The notes: a model not told the origin generated them from the letters alone. A stretch of DNA of 41,107 nt from Candidatus Gastranaerophilales bacterium (GCA_023663225.1 JAMPHU010000024.1:1-41107); one strand, 5' to 3'; shown: positions 9,683 to 17,860, numbered from the stretch's first letter. Numbers and translations are program-made.

Positions 9683-10138
9683 ATGGCAGCATCAAAAAAG
9701 AAAACATCCGATGTGACAACAGCGACTAAGGCTGTTGAGGATGCAGAGATTCAGGCAGTACCTTCGACAACCCCGGTTAAGACAGAAGAGAAAGAAGCAG
9801 TAAAGAAGGAAGAAGTAAAGAAAGAGGAAGCAGTTAAAAAGGAGTCTGCCAAGAAGACTCCGGGCAGGAAGCCTGCTGCAAAAAAGGCGACCGCTAAGGC
9901 CGCTCCCGTGCGGAGAGGCAGAGTGGCAAAGGACTCTATCAAGACGGACGTACATGTTCAGTTTAATGGGAAATCCTATTCTGAGGACGATCTGATGAAG
10001 ATCGCCAAGGATGTATGGAAGTTTGACTTAAAGCAGAAGGTCAATGCTTTGACGAGCGTTGAGTTGTATGTGAAGCCGGAGGAGAATGTTGTTTATTATG
10101 TGATGAACAAGGAGTTTACCGGTCATTTTAACATTTAA
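9683..10138 (+). CDS. DUF6465 protein with Lys/Ala-rich histone-like N-terminal half
   Basis: A 151-residue protein in two parts. Residues 1-90 are low complexity: Lys/Glu repeats, then a basic Lys/Ala/Pro segment (TPGRKPAAKKATAKAAP) like those in histone H1-like bacterial proteins. Residues 91-151 form a compact domain (VHVQFNGKSYSEDDLMKIA ... YYVMNKEFTGHFNI) that I recognise as DUF6465, a family of unknown function common in Lachnospiraceae. There is no membrane segment. The basic tail suggests nucleic-acid contact, but that is inference. GGGAG precedes the ATG, and a strong promoter stands alone in front of the gene, suggesting high, independent expression. Confidence 0.8.
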   Translation: MAASKKKTSDVTTATKAVEDAEIQAVPSTTPVKTEEKEAVKKEEVKKEEAVKKESAKKTPGRKPAAKKATAKAAPVRRGRVAKDSIKTDVHVQFNGKSYSEDDLMKIAKDVWKFDLKQKVNALTSVELYVKPEENVVYYVMNKEFTGHFNI

Positions 10139-10309
10139 TCTTGGGTACAGATCTTACTTCAAAGGAATGAATCTGAGAGGTGGGGCATATTTGTGTTGAA
10201 AGGCATGGGTATGTCCTTTTTATGTTTGTATGTAAGTAGATTATCTGAGAATGACAGGGGTCTGGGCTTGCCTACTGTGCGGGCGGCTGCGGATATGCAG
10301 GGAAATATT

Positions 10310-11902
10310 ATGAAACGCAAAATTACGTTTATCAGTTGTCTGATTGTGTTTGTCTTGTTGTTGGCAGGCATCTGGTTTTATCGGGACAATCTGGTTTATA
10401 AGGTGGTGCGTGCGGAGGCAGGGATGTTTGTGACCGCCTCTGATTTTTTGAGGGATCCGGACGGGACGGCTAGTTTTACGGGAGACAGCCCCGTGTTTGA
10501 TATCAAGGAACCGGATGAATACAGTGTTATAGTGAGAACGGGACTGTTCACCTACCACTGTACGCTGATCATTGAGGATACGATTCCGCCGAAGGCGCAA
10601 GCGTCCTCTGTCACGATCCGAATGGGCGAGAGCTGTGAGCCGGATGTGTTTGTGTCAAATATCGAGGACGCAACACAAGTTGCGGTCTCTTATGTGGATG
10701 AGCCGGACTATGACAAAGGCGGCGCACAAAATGTGTCGGTGCGTTTGACAGACAGGGGCGGCAACGAGACGATCGTGGAGGCGGAACTTTTGATTATTCC
10801 GGTGGTGGAGGAAGTGACGCTAGAGGCAGGAACGGGTCCGGTCGGTCTGGATAGCTTTGTTATCTCAGCAGAAGAAGCAAACTTTATCACACCAATAAAT
10901 CTTTTGGACGATACAGTTCCAGGAGACTATGAAATTTATATTAAGGTGGATGGATTGACATATACATCTATTTTGCATATTGTAGATACGGTTCCGCCCG
11001 AAGCGGTCGTTCACGATGTGGAAGGATATGCGCAACTGCCAAGGACTGCGGAGGAGTTTGTCACAGAGGTGTCGGATGTCACAGAGGTGGTGGTTGTATT
11101 TAGAGAAGAACCGGATCTGAACTTGATCGGCACACAGGAGTTGGAACTTCTTTTTACGGATCAAGGGGGAAATGAGGTCATAAAACAGGTTAATCTCACT
11201 TTGTGGGAAGATACGGAGGCGCCTGTGATCCATGGCGCAGCGGATCTGCAGACCTTTGTTGGCGATACGGTTTCGTACAGGAAACAGGTTTCGGTTACCG
11301 ATAACAATCCTGACGGATTAGAACTGACAGTGGACACTACCGGCGTTGATCTGCAAAAAGAAGGTGTTTATCCGATCACATACACAGCGACCGACGCGGC
11401 GGGAAATACCACCAGCGTGACGGTGAATCTCACGGTGTCTGTCAGAACGCATAGTCAAGAGGAAGTGTTTATTTTGGCGGATGCGGTACTGGCGGGAATT
11501 ATTACACCAGAAATGAGTGAGAGAGAAAAGGCGCAGGCCATTTATAATTATATCATCAGTCATGTAGGGTATCTGAGCCATTCGGAAAAAGGAGACTGGG
11601 TGCGGGCTGCCTATGAAGGATTGGCGCAGAGGCAGGGAGATTGTTATGTCTATGCGTGCACGGCAAAGGCCCTGCTGACCAGAGCGGGCATTTCCAATAT
11701 GGATATCGCCAAGATTCCCAGCAGGGTACAGCACTATTGGAATCTGGTGGATATCGGGGAGGGTTGGTATCATTTCGATACGACGCCCAGGACAGATCAT
11801 CCTGTCATTTTTATGTGGACGGATGAGGAATTGATGAATTATTCCGCGGCACATCACAACTCTCACAATTACGATCATACGGCTTATCCGCCGGTGAATT
11901 GA
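10310..11902 (+). CDS. Membrane-anchored transglutaminase-like protein with Ig-like repeats
   Basis: A 530-residue exported protein. An N-terminal membrane segment (MKRKITFISCLIVFVLLLAG) is followed by several beta-rich repeats of about 80-90 residues with recurring signatures (DTIPPKA, DRGGNE, DTVPPEA, DQGGNE, DTEAPVI, DAAGN), typical of bacterial Ig-like/DUF5011 domains. The C-terminal transglutaminase core has Cys445 in GDCYVYACTAKALL, His in VQHYWN and Asp in YHFDTTPRTD, giving an intact Cys-His-Asp triad. It probably acts on wall or surface polymers as a protease or cross-linker. I chose ATG 10310 (AGGGAAAT upstream); longer in-frame starts back to 10193 would place about 39 unrelated residues before the signal anchor. 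It lies 47 bases before the racemase gene. Confidence 0.82.
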   Translation: MKRKITFISCLIVFVLLLAGIWFYRDNLVYKVVRAEAGMFVTASDFLRDPDGTASFTGDSPVFDIKEPDEYSVIVRTGLFTYHCTLIIEDTIPPKAQASSVTIRMGESCEPDVFVSNIEDATQVAVSYVDEPDYDKGGAQNVSVRLTDRGGNETIVEAELLIIPVVEEVTLEAGTGPVGLDSFVISAEEANFITPINLLDDTVPGDYEIYIKVDGLTYTSILHIVDTVPPEAVVHDVEGYAQLPRTAEEFVTEVSDVTEVVVVFREEPDLNLIGTQELELLFTDQGGNEVIKQVNLTLWEDTEAPVIHGAADLQTFVGDTVSYRKQVSVTDNNPDGLELTVDTTGVDLQKEGVYPITYTATDAAGNTTSVTVNLTVSVRTHSQEEVFILADAVLAGIITPEMSEREKAQAIYNYIISHVGYLSHSEKGDWVRAAYEGLAQRQGDCYVYACTAKALLTRAGISNMDIAKIPSRVQHYWNLVDIGEGWYHFDTTPRTDHPVIFMWTDEELMNYSAAHHNSHNYDHTAYPPVN

Positions 11903-11949
11903 GAGGCAGACCAAGCGGATTGTAAAGGGAGACGCAAAAGAGGCAGAGT

Positions 11950-12666
11950 ATGAAAAAATTGGGTGTGATAGGCGGCTTGGGGCCGATGGCGACGGCATAT
12001 TTTTTGCAACTGATCACGCAGATGAGCGATGCAAAGACGGATCAGGAACATATAGAGATTTTACTCCACAGCAAGCCGCAGATTCCTGACCGCACGCGGT
12101 TTATTCTGGGGCAGAGTGCGGAGGATCCCGCCGGACAGATGGCGGAGATTGGGGAGGAACTGGTCGCGCGGGGGGCGGAATTGATCGCTATTCCCTGTAT
12201 TACGGCACATTTTTTTCAGAGACAACTGGAGAGGGCGATCCGCGTTCCGATCGTGGACGCCATTGAGGAGACGGCGGTCTATCTGAGAGAAGAGGGGATC
12301 AGCCAGGCAGGGATACTGGCCACGGACGGGACGGTTCAGAGCGAGCTGTTTCAAAAGGTGTTTCTTCGTCATGGGATACGCTGTAGTTTTCCGGATCAGG
12401 AAGGGCAAAAGCTGGTCATGCATCTCATTTATGAGAGAATCAAGGTGGGAAAGGCTGTGGAAATGCCTTTGTTTGAGCAGGTATCCGGACAGTTGTCTGC
12501 GCAGGGGGCACAGACGGTGCTTTTGGCGTGTACAGAGTTGTCTTTGATCAAAAGAGACCAGACTCTCCAGGCGGGTTTTTTGGACGTCATGGAGGTCTTG
12601 GCGCGAAGTGTGGTTCGTTCCTGCGGCCACTTGAAGGAGGAATATACATGTCTGATCACAGGTTGA
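11950..12666 (+). CDS. Aspartate/glutamate racemase family protein
   Basis: A 238-residue cofactor-independent racemase. The two catalytic cysteines are Cys83 in IPCITAH, where the family usually has CNTAH, and Cys194 in LLACTEL. The N-terminus (GVIGGLGPMAT) matches the aspartate racemase group more than MurI. It would interconvert L- and D-forms of aspartate, glutamate or a related amino acid. Its last 19 bases overlap the next gene, a DltA-like adenylating enzyme. This coupling suggests that its D-amino-acid product feeds that enzyme, which is inference. The ATG at 11950 is preceded by a modest AAGAGGCAGAG site. The Asn-to-Ile change beside the first Cys may shift substrate choice. Confidence 0.85.
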   Translation: MKKLGVIGGLGPMATAYFLQLITQMSDAKTDQEHIEILLHSKPQIPDRTRFILGQSAEDPAGQMAEIGEELVARGAELIAIPCITAHFFQRQLERAIRVPIVDAIEETAVYLREEGISQAGILATDGTVQSELFQKVFLRHGIRCSFPDQEGQKLVMHLIYERIKVGKAVEMPLFEQVSGQLSAQGAQTVLLACTELSLIKRDQTLQAGFLDVMEVLARSVVRSCGHLKEEYTCLITG

Positions 12667-14171
12667 ATGTCCTGAGTTACTTGGATACCACTGTTCAAAG
12701 GATGCCTGGAAAGGTGGCTTTTTCCGATGGAAAGGAGTCGCTTTGCTTTGAGGAGCTTTATCTACAGAGCCGCCGCGTGGGAAGTTATCTGGCAAAGGCA
12801 AAAATTTATAAAAAACCTGTGGTGGTTTTTATGCGTAAGTCGCCCAGAGAGGTTGCGGCATTTTTTGGTGTGATTGCCGGCGGAGATTTCTATGTGCCCA
12901 TCGACGAGGAGATGCCGGCGGGCAGGATTCAATTGATTTTGGATAATGTACAGTCGCCGCTTGTGATCTGCGATGAAAGCACGGCGGAAATGGCGAAGAC
13001 ATTTCAGTTAAATGGCGGAGAGATCGCATTGTATGATCAGCTCCTGGAGACGGGGATCGATGACGAGGGACTGGCGAAGATCCGATTGAACGCCATTGAT
13101 ACGGATCCGATCTATATTGTGTTTACTTCTGGTTCCACGGGAATCCCCAAAGGGGTTGCCGCCTGTCACAGATCGGTCATAGATTATATTGAGGAGCTGT
13201 CCGAAGTGTTGGAATTTGGAGAAGATACGGTGTTTGGCAACCAGGCGCCGCTGTATTTTGACGCCTGCTTAAAGGAACTGTATCCGACGATCAAGTTTGG
13301 CGCGACCACTTATCTCATCCCCAGGAATCTTTTTTCGATTCCGACACAGTTGGTGGAATACTTGAACCGGCACAAGATCAACACGATCTGTTGGGTGGTG
13401 TCGGCGCTCACCATGATAAGCGCGTTTGGCACCTTTGAAACGGTGAAGCCGGAATATCTTCGCACGGTGGCATTCGGCAGCGAGGTGTTTCCGATCAAAC
13501 AGTTTAAGCTTTGGAGAAAGGTTCTGCCCAATGCGGCTTTCACCAATCTGTACGGCCCCACGGAGAGCACCGGAATGTGCTGTTACTACAAGGTGGAGCG
13601 TGAATTTGCGGAGGATGAGGCAATCCCCATCGGACGTCCTTTTTCCAATCGGGAGATTTTGTTGTTGACCGAGGAAGGGCAGAGGGCGGCGGACGGCGAA
13701 GAGGGAGAGATCTGTGTCAGAGGTACTGCTGTAACCTTGGGATATTACAATGATCCGATCCGCACGGGGGAGGCATTTGTGCAGAATCCGTTGAACAAAG
13801 CCTATCCGGAGCTGATCTATCGAACCGGAGATATCGGGCGTTACAATGAAGCGGGGGAGTTGGTATTTGTGTCCCGCAGAGATTACCAGATCAAGCACAT
13901 GGGACATCGCATCGAGCTGGGCGAGATCGAGGTCAATGTGGATATGCTGCCGGGGATCCGCATGGCTGCCTGTATTTATGATACGGAGAGATCCAAGATC
14001 ATATTGTACTATGTGGGAGACCCTTCGGAGAAGGAGCTGGTGTCGGCGCTGCGGTCAAAATTGCCGCGCTATATGCTGCCTAACCGGACGATTCGGCTGG
14101 AGGAGATGCCGTTTACGGCCAATGGCAAGATTGACAGGGTCACTTTAAAGAAGAGATATGAAAGGATGTGA
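12648..14171 (+). CDS. DltA-like amino-acid adenylating enzyme (D-alanine-carrier ligase type)
   Basis: A 507-residue AMP-forming ligase with the adenylation motifs in order: FTSGSTGIPKGV (A3), YFDACLKELYP (A4, with the amino-group-binding Asp), NLYGPTEST (A5), YRTGDIGRY (A7), and the C-terminal catalytic lysine in TANGKID (A10). Size and layout match DltA, which activates D-alanine and loads it on DltC. However, the FCGE segment whose Cys shapes the D-Ala pocket in Bacillus DltA reads FGSE here (Gly277), so the substrate may differ. ATG 12648 has a strong AAGGAGG site inside the racemase gene; the longer reading frame from 12528 is out of register with the family. The carrier protein gene follows four bases later. 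Confidence 0.88.
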   Translation: MSDHRLNVLSYLDTTVQRMPGKVAFSDGKESLCFEELYLQSRRVGSYLAKAKIYKKPVVVFMRKSPREVAAFFGVIAGGDFYVPIDEEMPAGRIQLILDNVQSPLVICDESTAEMAKTFQLNGGEIALYDQLLETGIDDEGLAKIRLNAIDTDPIYIVFTSGSTGIPKGVAACHRSVIDYIEELSEVLEFGEDTVFGNQAPLYFDACLKELYPTIKFGATTYLIPRNLFSIPTQLVEYLNRHKINTICWVVSALTMISAFGTFETVKPEYLRTVAFGSEVFPIKQFKLWRKVLPNAAFTNLYGPTESTGMCCYYKVEREFAEDEAIPIGRPFSNREILLLTEEGQRAADGEEGEICVRGTAVTLGYYNDPIRTGEAFVQNPLNKAYPELIYRTGDIGRYNEAGELVFVSRRDYQIKHMGHRIELGEIEVNVDMLPGIRMAACIYDTERSKIILYYVGDPSEKELVSALRSKLPRYMLPNRTIRLEEMPFTANGKIDRVTLKKRYERM

Positions 14172-14175
14172 GGTT

Positions 14176-14406
14176 ATGGAAGAACTGTTGGAGATTTTAA
14201 AGGATTTGCACCCGGATGTGGATTTTGAGGCGGAAGAACATTTGATCGATGATGAGATTCTGGATTCTTTTGACCTAGTCAGTTTGATCGCGGAGATCAA
14301 CGAGGTGTTTGATGTGGTGATCACGGCCAAGGACATTATTCCCGCCAATTTTAATTCTGCAAAGGCTCTGTATGCGTTGATCCAAGAGCTGGATGATGAG
14401 GTCTGA
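14176..14406 (+). CDS. Acyl carrier protein (DltC-like)
   Basis: A 76-residue acidic four-helix carrier protein. Ser31 in the motif LDSFDLVSL is the predicted 4'-phosphopantetheine attachment site, matching the DSF/DSL pattern of carrier proteins. It would receive the activated amino acid from the preceding DltA-like ligase and deliver it to the membrane acyltransferase encoded next. ATG 14176 is preceded by a GGATGTGAGG site within the end of the ligase gene; the upstream in-frame ATG at 14158 overlaps the ligase and would add six residues. Size is typical for DltC or a stand-alone ACP. Confidence 0.9.
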   Translation: MEELLEILKDLHPDVDFEAEEHLIDDEILDSFDLVSLIAEINEVFDVVITAKDIIPANFNSAKALYALIQELDDEV

Positions 14407-14427
14407 AAGTTCAGGAGGCGTTGAGGT

Positions 14428-16020
14428 ATGCTCTTTACATCATATGAATTTTTGGGTTTTGTAGCGGTGTTGTTTGTCTTGTATTATGTGATACCCAAAA
14501 AGTGTCAGTGGATGTTGTTGCTGGCGTTTAGTTATCTCTTTTATTTTATTGCGGGAGCGGATTACCTGATCTACATTTTGGCGACAACCCTTACTGTCTA
14601 TTATGCCGCTCTCAGAATAGAGAAAAGTGCAAACGATCAGAGCGCCTGGCTGAAGGCGCACAAGAGTGAACTGACCAAGGAAGAGAGGAAGGCTTATAAA
14701 GATTCCAGGCAGAAGATCCGATTCAGGTGGAGCCTTGCCTGTATCCTGATCAACATCGGTATTTTGGCAGTCCTGAAATACACCAATTTTGCAATCTACA
14801 ATGTGAACAGTCTGCTGGGAGCGTTTGGCTGGACTGATCGACTGTCTTTCGTCACCCTGGCGCTTCCCATGGGGATTTCTTTCTATACCTTTCAGGCGGT
14901 GGGTTATCTCATCGATGTCTATAGGGGGACCATCGCCGCGGAGAAAAATCCATTTAAATTTGCGCTGTTTGTATCCTTTTTTCCACAGTTGGTACAGGGG
15001 CCGATCAGCCGCTTTGGAGATCTCGCGGCCTCGCTTTATGCCGAGCATCCCTTTGACGGCGAGACTGTGAGCCGCGGTCTGCAGAGGATTCTCTGGGGTT
15101 ATTTCAAAAAAATGGTTATCGCGGATCGGATCCTTTCGGGAGTCAATGTGATCATTGGAGACACGGATACCTATCAGGGCGCATATGTGTTGGTAGGGAT
15201 GCTGTTTTATGCGTTGGAGCTTTATGCGGATTTCACAGGAGGCATCGATATTACCATCGGTATCGCTGAGACTATGGGGATTGCGATAAAGGAGAACTTT
15301 ACTCTCCCCTACTTTTCCAAAAGTCTCAAGGAATATTGGCGCAGATGGCATATCTCCATGGGCACATGGTTCCGCGATTATATTTTTTATCCAATCTCTG
15401 TCTGCAAACCCATGCAGAAATGGACCCGATTTACGAGGAGTCATTTTGGAGAGGCGATAGGCAAGCGGCTGCCGGTGTACATGGCGTCTTTTGCCGTCTG
15501 GTTTGCCACCGGAATCTGGCATGGAGCCAGTTGGAATTTTGTGGTATGGGGATTGGGCAACTGGGCAGTATTGACAATCTCAGAGATAGCAGAACCCCTC
15601 TATGAGAAATTTCACAGAAGATTTTCCGTCAGGGAAAAGCTGGGATATCGGATTTTTCAAATCGCGCGCACTTTTATATTGGTGTCCTGCCTGAGAACCT
15701 TAGACTGTTATCGTTCCGTGTCGGTCACGTTTCGGATGTTCGGTTCCCTGTTTACGGCGGGTAACTGGAATGTCCTGTGGGACGGATCTTTGTTGGAATT
15801 GGGATTGACTGCGCTTGACTATTGGGTCCTTGCGGCAGGCGTATTGATTCTTGTGACGGTGAGTCTTTTTCAGAGGAGAGGGAGCGTTCGCGGGCAGATC
15901 GCAGGGTTGTGGTATCCGCTGCGGTTTGTGATCTGGTATGGCCTGTTTCTGATCGTACTTTTGATGGGAGCTTACGGTGTCGGGTATGACGCAAGCCAAT
16001 TTATCTATAATCAATTTTAA
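14428..16020 (+). CDS. MBOAT family acyltransferase (AlgI/DltB-like)
   Basis: A 530-residue polytopic membrane O-acyltransferase with about 10-12 hydrophobic segments. The invariant catalytic His lies in FATGIWHGASWNFVVWG, and the preceding conserved loop reads YWRRWHISMGTWFRDYIFYP. Both are closer to AlgI-type proteins (about 480-520 residues) than to classical DltB (about 400). In this context it should take the aminoacyl group from the carrier protein and pass it across or through the membrane to an extracellular acceptor. A GGAGG site precedes ATG 14428, 21 bases after the carrier gene. The acceptor is unknown: teichoic acid, lipid or polysaccharide are all possible. Confidence 0.9.
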   Translation: MLFTSYEFLGFVAVLFVLYYVIPKKCQWMLLLAFSYLFYFIAGADYLIYILATTLTVYYAALRIEKSANDQSAWLKAHKSELTKEERKAYKDSRQKIRFRWSLACILINIGILAVLKYTNFAIYNVNSLLGAFGWTDRLSFVTLALPMGISFYTFQAVGYLIDVYRGTIAAEKNPFKFALFVSFFPQLVQGPISRFGDLAASLYAEHPFDGETVSRGLQRILWGYFKKMVIADRILSGVNVIIGDTDTYQGAYVLVGMLFYALELYADFTGGIDITIGIAETMGIAIKENFTLPYFSKSLKEYWRRWHISMGTWFRDYIFYPISVCKPMQKWTRFTRSHFGEAIGKRLPVYMASFAVWFATGIWHGASWNFVVWGLGNWAVLTISEIAEPLYEKFHRRFSVREKLGYRIFQIARTFILVSCLRTLDCYRSVSVTFRMFGSLFTAGNWNVLWDGSLLELGLTALDYWVLAAGVLILVTVSLFQRRGSVRGQIAGLWYPLRFVIWYGLFLIVLLMGAYGVGYDASQFIYNQF

Positions 16021-16050
16021 TGGTAGGAATGTTTTTTTGAGGGAAAGAAT

Positions 16051-17109
16051 ATGAAGTGGGATAAAAGGCGGAAAGCGACATATATAAAATGGGTGATCTC
16101 TGCGTGGATCGCGTTGACGGGGCTGTTTTTACTGCAAAGATTGCTTGTGCCCAAGTATGTGGACAGTACGGTTGAAGGAGCGCTGATCGCGGAATACTAT
16201 GAAGAAAAGAAAGATTTTGATGTGATCTTTATCGGAGACTGTGAAGTATATGAGAATTTCTCTCCGGCGGTGCTCTGGGAGCAGTACGGCATCAACAGTT
16301 ATATTCGCGGCAGCGCCCAGCAATATATTTGGCAGTCCTATTATTTGTTGGAAGATACTTTGCGGTACGAGACGCCGGATGTGGTGATTTTTAATGTGCT
16401 GGCCCTGCAGTATGATGAGGCGCAGAGAGAGGCGTACAACCGTATGACTTTGGAGGGGATGGAGTGGTCTCTGCCCAAGGTCAAAGCTATTTTGGCTTCC
16501 ATGGGGCCGGAAGAAAACTTTTTGGATTATGTGTTTCCGATTTTGCGGTATCATACCAGATGGAGCGAGCTTGGACAAAGCGATGTGAAATATCTGTTTG
16601 ACACAGAGCAGGTCTCCCACAACGGTTATTATATGAGAGTAGATGTGAAGCCTGCGGAGAATGTGCCGGAGGGCAGGATTCTGGGAGATTACAGTTTTGG
16701 GGAAAACGTGTGGAAGTATCTGGACAAGATGACTGCGCTGTGCGAGGAAAACGGTATTCGACTGATCTTGATCAAAGCGCCCAGCCTGTATCCCTATTGG
16801 TATGAGGAGTGGGAAACCCAGGTGGAGGACTATGCCGCAGAGCATGATCTTTTGTATATTAATTTCTTAGAATTGACGGAGGAGACCGGAATAGATTACA
16901 GTCTGGACACTTATGATGCGGGACTTCACATGAATCTGTCCGGAGCCGAAAAGCTATCCGCCTACTTGGGTCGTTTGCTTGCGGAGGAGATGGGGCTTCA
17001 CGATCGTCGGGGCGAGGAGGTGCTCTGCGAGATATGGGAGAGAAAAATTACCGCATATGAGGAGGAGAAGCAGGAGCAGTATCGGGAGTATGGGATCTTG
17101 CAAGAATGA
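16051..17109 (+). CDS. SGNH/DltD-like protein with Cys in place of the nucleophilic Ser
   Basis: A 352-residue protein with an N-terminal signal anchor (about residues 11-33) and an extracytoplasmic SGNH-hydrolase-like domain. Block I reads FIGDCEVY, so residue 64 is Cys where the catalytic Ser of GDSL/DltD proteins usually sits. The C-terminal Asp-His pair is Asp289/His293 in YDAGLHMNLSGAEKLS. Position and fold suggest the DltD-like partner that completes transfer of the acyl group outside the membrane, acting on the MBOAT product; this is inference from the operon. The ATG at 16051 follows a GAGGGAAAG site 30 bases after the MBOAT gene. The C-terminus is a charged helix. Confidence 0.75.
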   Translation: MKWDKRRKATYIKWVISAWIALTGLFLLQRLLVPKYVDSTVEGALIAEYYEEKKDFDVIFIGDCEVYENFSPAVLWEQYGINSYIRGSAQQYIWQSYYLLEDTLRYETPDVVIFNVLALQYDEAQREAYNRMTLEGMEWSLPKVKAILASMGPEENFLDYVFPILRYHTRWSELGQSDVKYLFDTEQVSHNGYYMRVDVKPAENVPEGRILGDYSFGENVWKYLDKMTALCEENGIRLILIKAPSLYPYWYEEWETQVEDYAAEHDLLYINFLELTEETGIDYSLDTYDAGLHMNLSGAEKLSAYLGRLLAEEMGLHDRRGEEVLCEIWERKITAYEEEKQEQYREYGILQE

Positions 17110-17122
17110 GAGGAGAGAGAGT

Positions 17123-17719
17123 ATGAAAAAATTAATGGTAGTGTTTTTGGCGACAGGTTTGTTGACGGTGGCCGGCTGTGGAGACAGTGAGAAGGTTCTG
17201 GAGGGAGAGGTACAGAATATGGTGTCAAACGGAAGAGAAAGCGGGGAGGCGGAAACGCCGCAGACTTCTGGACAGACTTCAGGGCAGGGGGATTTGGAGG
17301 AAGCACAGATTGTACAAAAGGGATATTTGTTTGAAACGGAGGGTATTGTGATTGCGGTGGATGAGGATGCTGCGCCTCTGATCGAGCAGTTGGGAGAGCC
17401 GGTCTCCTATTTTGAGGCGGCCAGTTGCGCCTTTGAAGGCTTGGATAAAATGTACACTTACAGCAGTTTTGAGATAGACACCTACCCGATGGATGACAAA
17501 GACTATATTTCTTCTGTCATTCTAAAGGACGATTGCGTATCCACGGCGGAGGGCGTCTATATAGGAAATTCGATGGAGGCGCTGACGCAGGCTTACGGTA
17601 GTGAATACGCGGAAGAAGACGGGATGATTGTGTACGAAAAGGACGGGATGAAATTATGTTTTATCTTGCAGAATGGGGAAATTGTTTCTATAGAATACCG
17701 TTCCGGTGTGTTGGAGTGA
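17123..17719 (+). CDS. Lipoprotein of unknown function at the end of the dlt-like operon
   Basis: A 198-residue exported lipoprotein. The signal peptide ends in a lipobox LTVAGC, so the mature protein would be lipid-anchored outside the membrane. A Ser/Gly/Glu/Gln-rich linker (about residues 25-65) is followed by a compact domain with two similar halves in which acidic residues and Tyr are frequent. I do not recognise this domain with certainty. ATG 17123 has GAGAGGAGAGA directly upstream and lies 13 bases after the SGNH gene, so it belongs to the same transcript; the long upstream extension of the reading frame overlaps that gene and is not used. It may assist the acylation system. Confidence 0.75.
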   Translation: MKKLMVVFLATGLLTVAGCGDSEKVLEGEVQNMVSNGRESGEAETPQTSGQTSGQGDLEEAQIVQKGYLFETEGIVIAVDEDAAPLIEQLGEPVSYFEAASCAFEGLDKMYTYSSFEIDTYPMDDKDYISSVILKDDCVSTAEGVYIGNSMEALTQAYGSEYAEEDGMIVYEKDGMKLCFILQNGEIVSIEYRSGVLE

Positions 17720-17770
17720 CAGGTGGCGGTTTCTTTATATTTATTTTAGAAATATTTTTTATGAAAAGAG

Positions 17771-17799
17771 TTGACAACAAATGGGCATAGTGATATTTT
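17771..17799 (+). promoter_or_regulatory. Sigma-A-type promoter for the hrcA operon
   Basis: TTGACA (17771-17776), a 17-base spacer, TATTTT (17794-17799). The predicted transcription start falls near 17806, just ahead of the CIRCE repeat, so repressor bound there would block transcription. Confidence 0.75.
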
Positions 17800-17814
17800 A
17801 GGTTATGAAAGATG

Positions 17815-17841
17815 TTAGCACTCCATTAAGGCGAGTGCTAA
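17815..17841 (+). promoter_or_regulatory. CIRCE operator (HrcA binding site)
   Basis: Perfect consensus inverted repeat TTAGCACTC (17815-17823), nine bases, GAGTGCTAA (17833-17841). This is the classical HrcA operator of class I heat-shock genes. It ends 19 bases before the hrcA start, so the operon is autoregulated. Confidence 0.97.
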
Positions 17842-17860
17842 TAACTGAAGAGGTGACAGG

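Noticed and set aside
10193-10309. N-terminal extension of the transglutaminase-like protein
   Set aside because: The extra 39 residues precede a good signal anchor and lack family similarity. ATG 10310 with AGGGAAAT is a better start.
14440-15522. 360-codon ORF on the minus strand opposite the MBOAT gene
   Set aside because: The product is rich in His/Gln/Arg with no recognisable domain, and the plus-strand gene is clearly real.
16979-17122. Upstream extension of the lipoprotein reading frame
   Set aside because: It overlaps the SGNH gene, is Arg/Ser-rich and would bury the signal peptide. ATG 17123 has its own ribosome binding site.
17731-17764. Possible terminator after the lipoprotein gene (ATATTT/AAATAT with a T-run)
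   Set aside because: The stem is six A/T pairs only and would be unstable, so it is not reported as a terminator.
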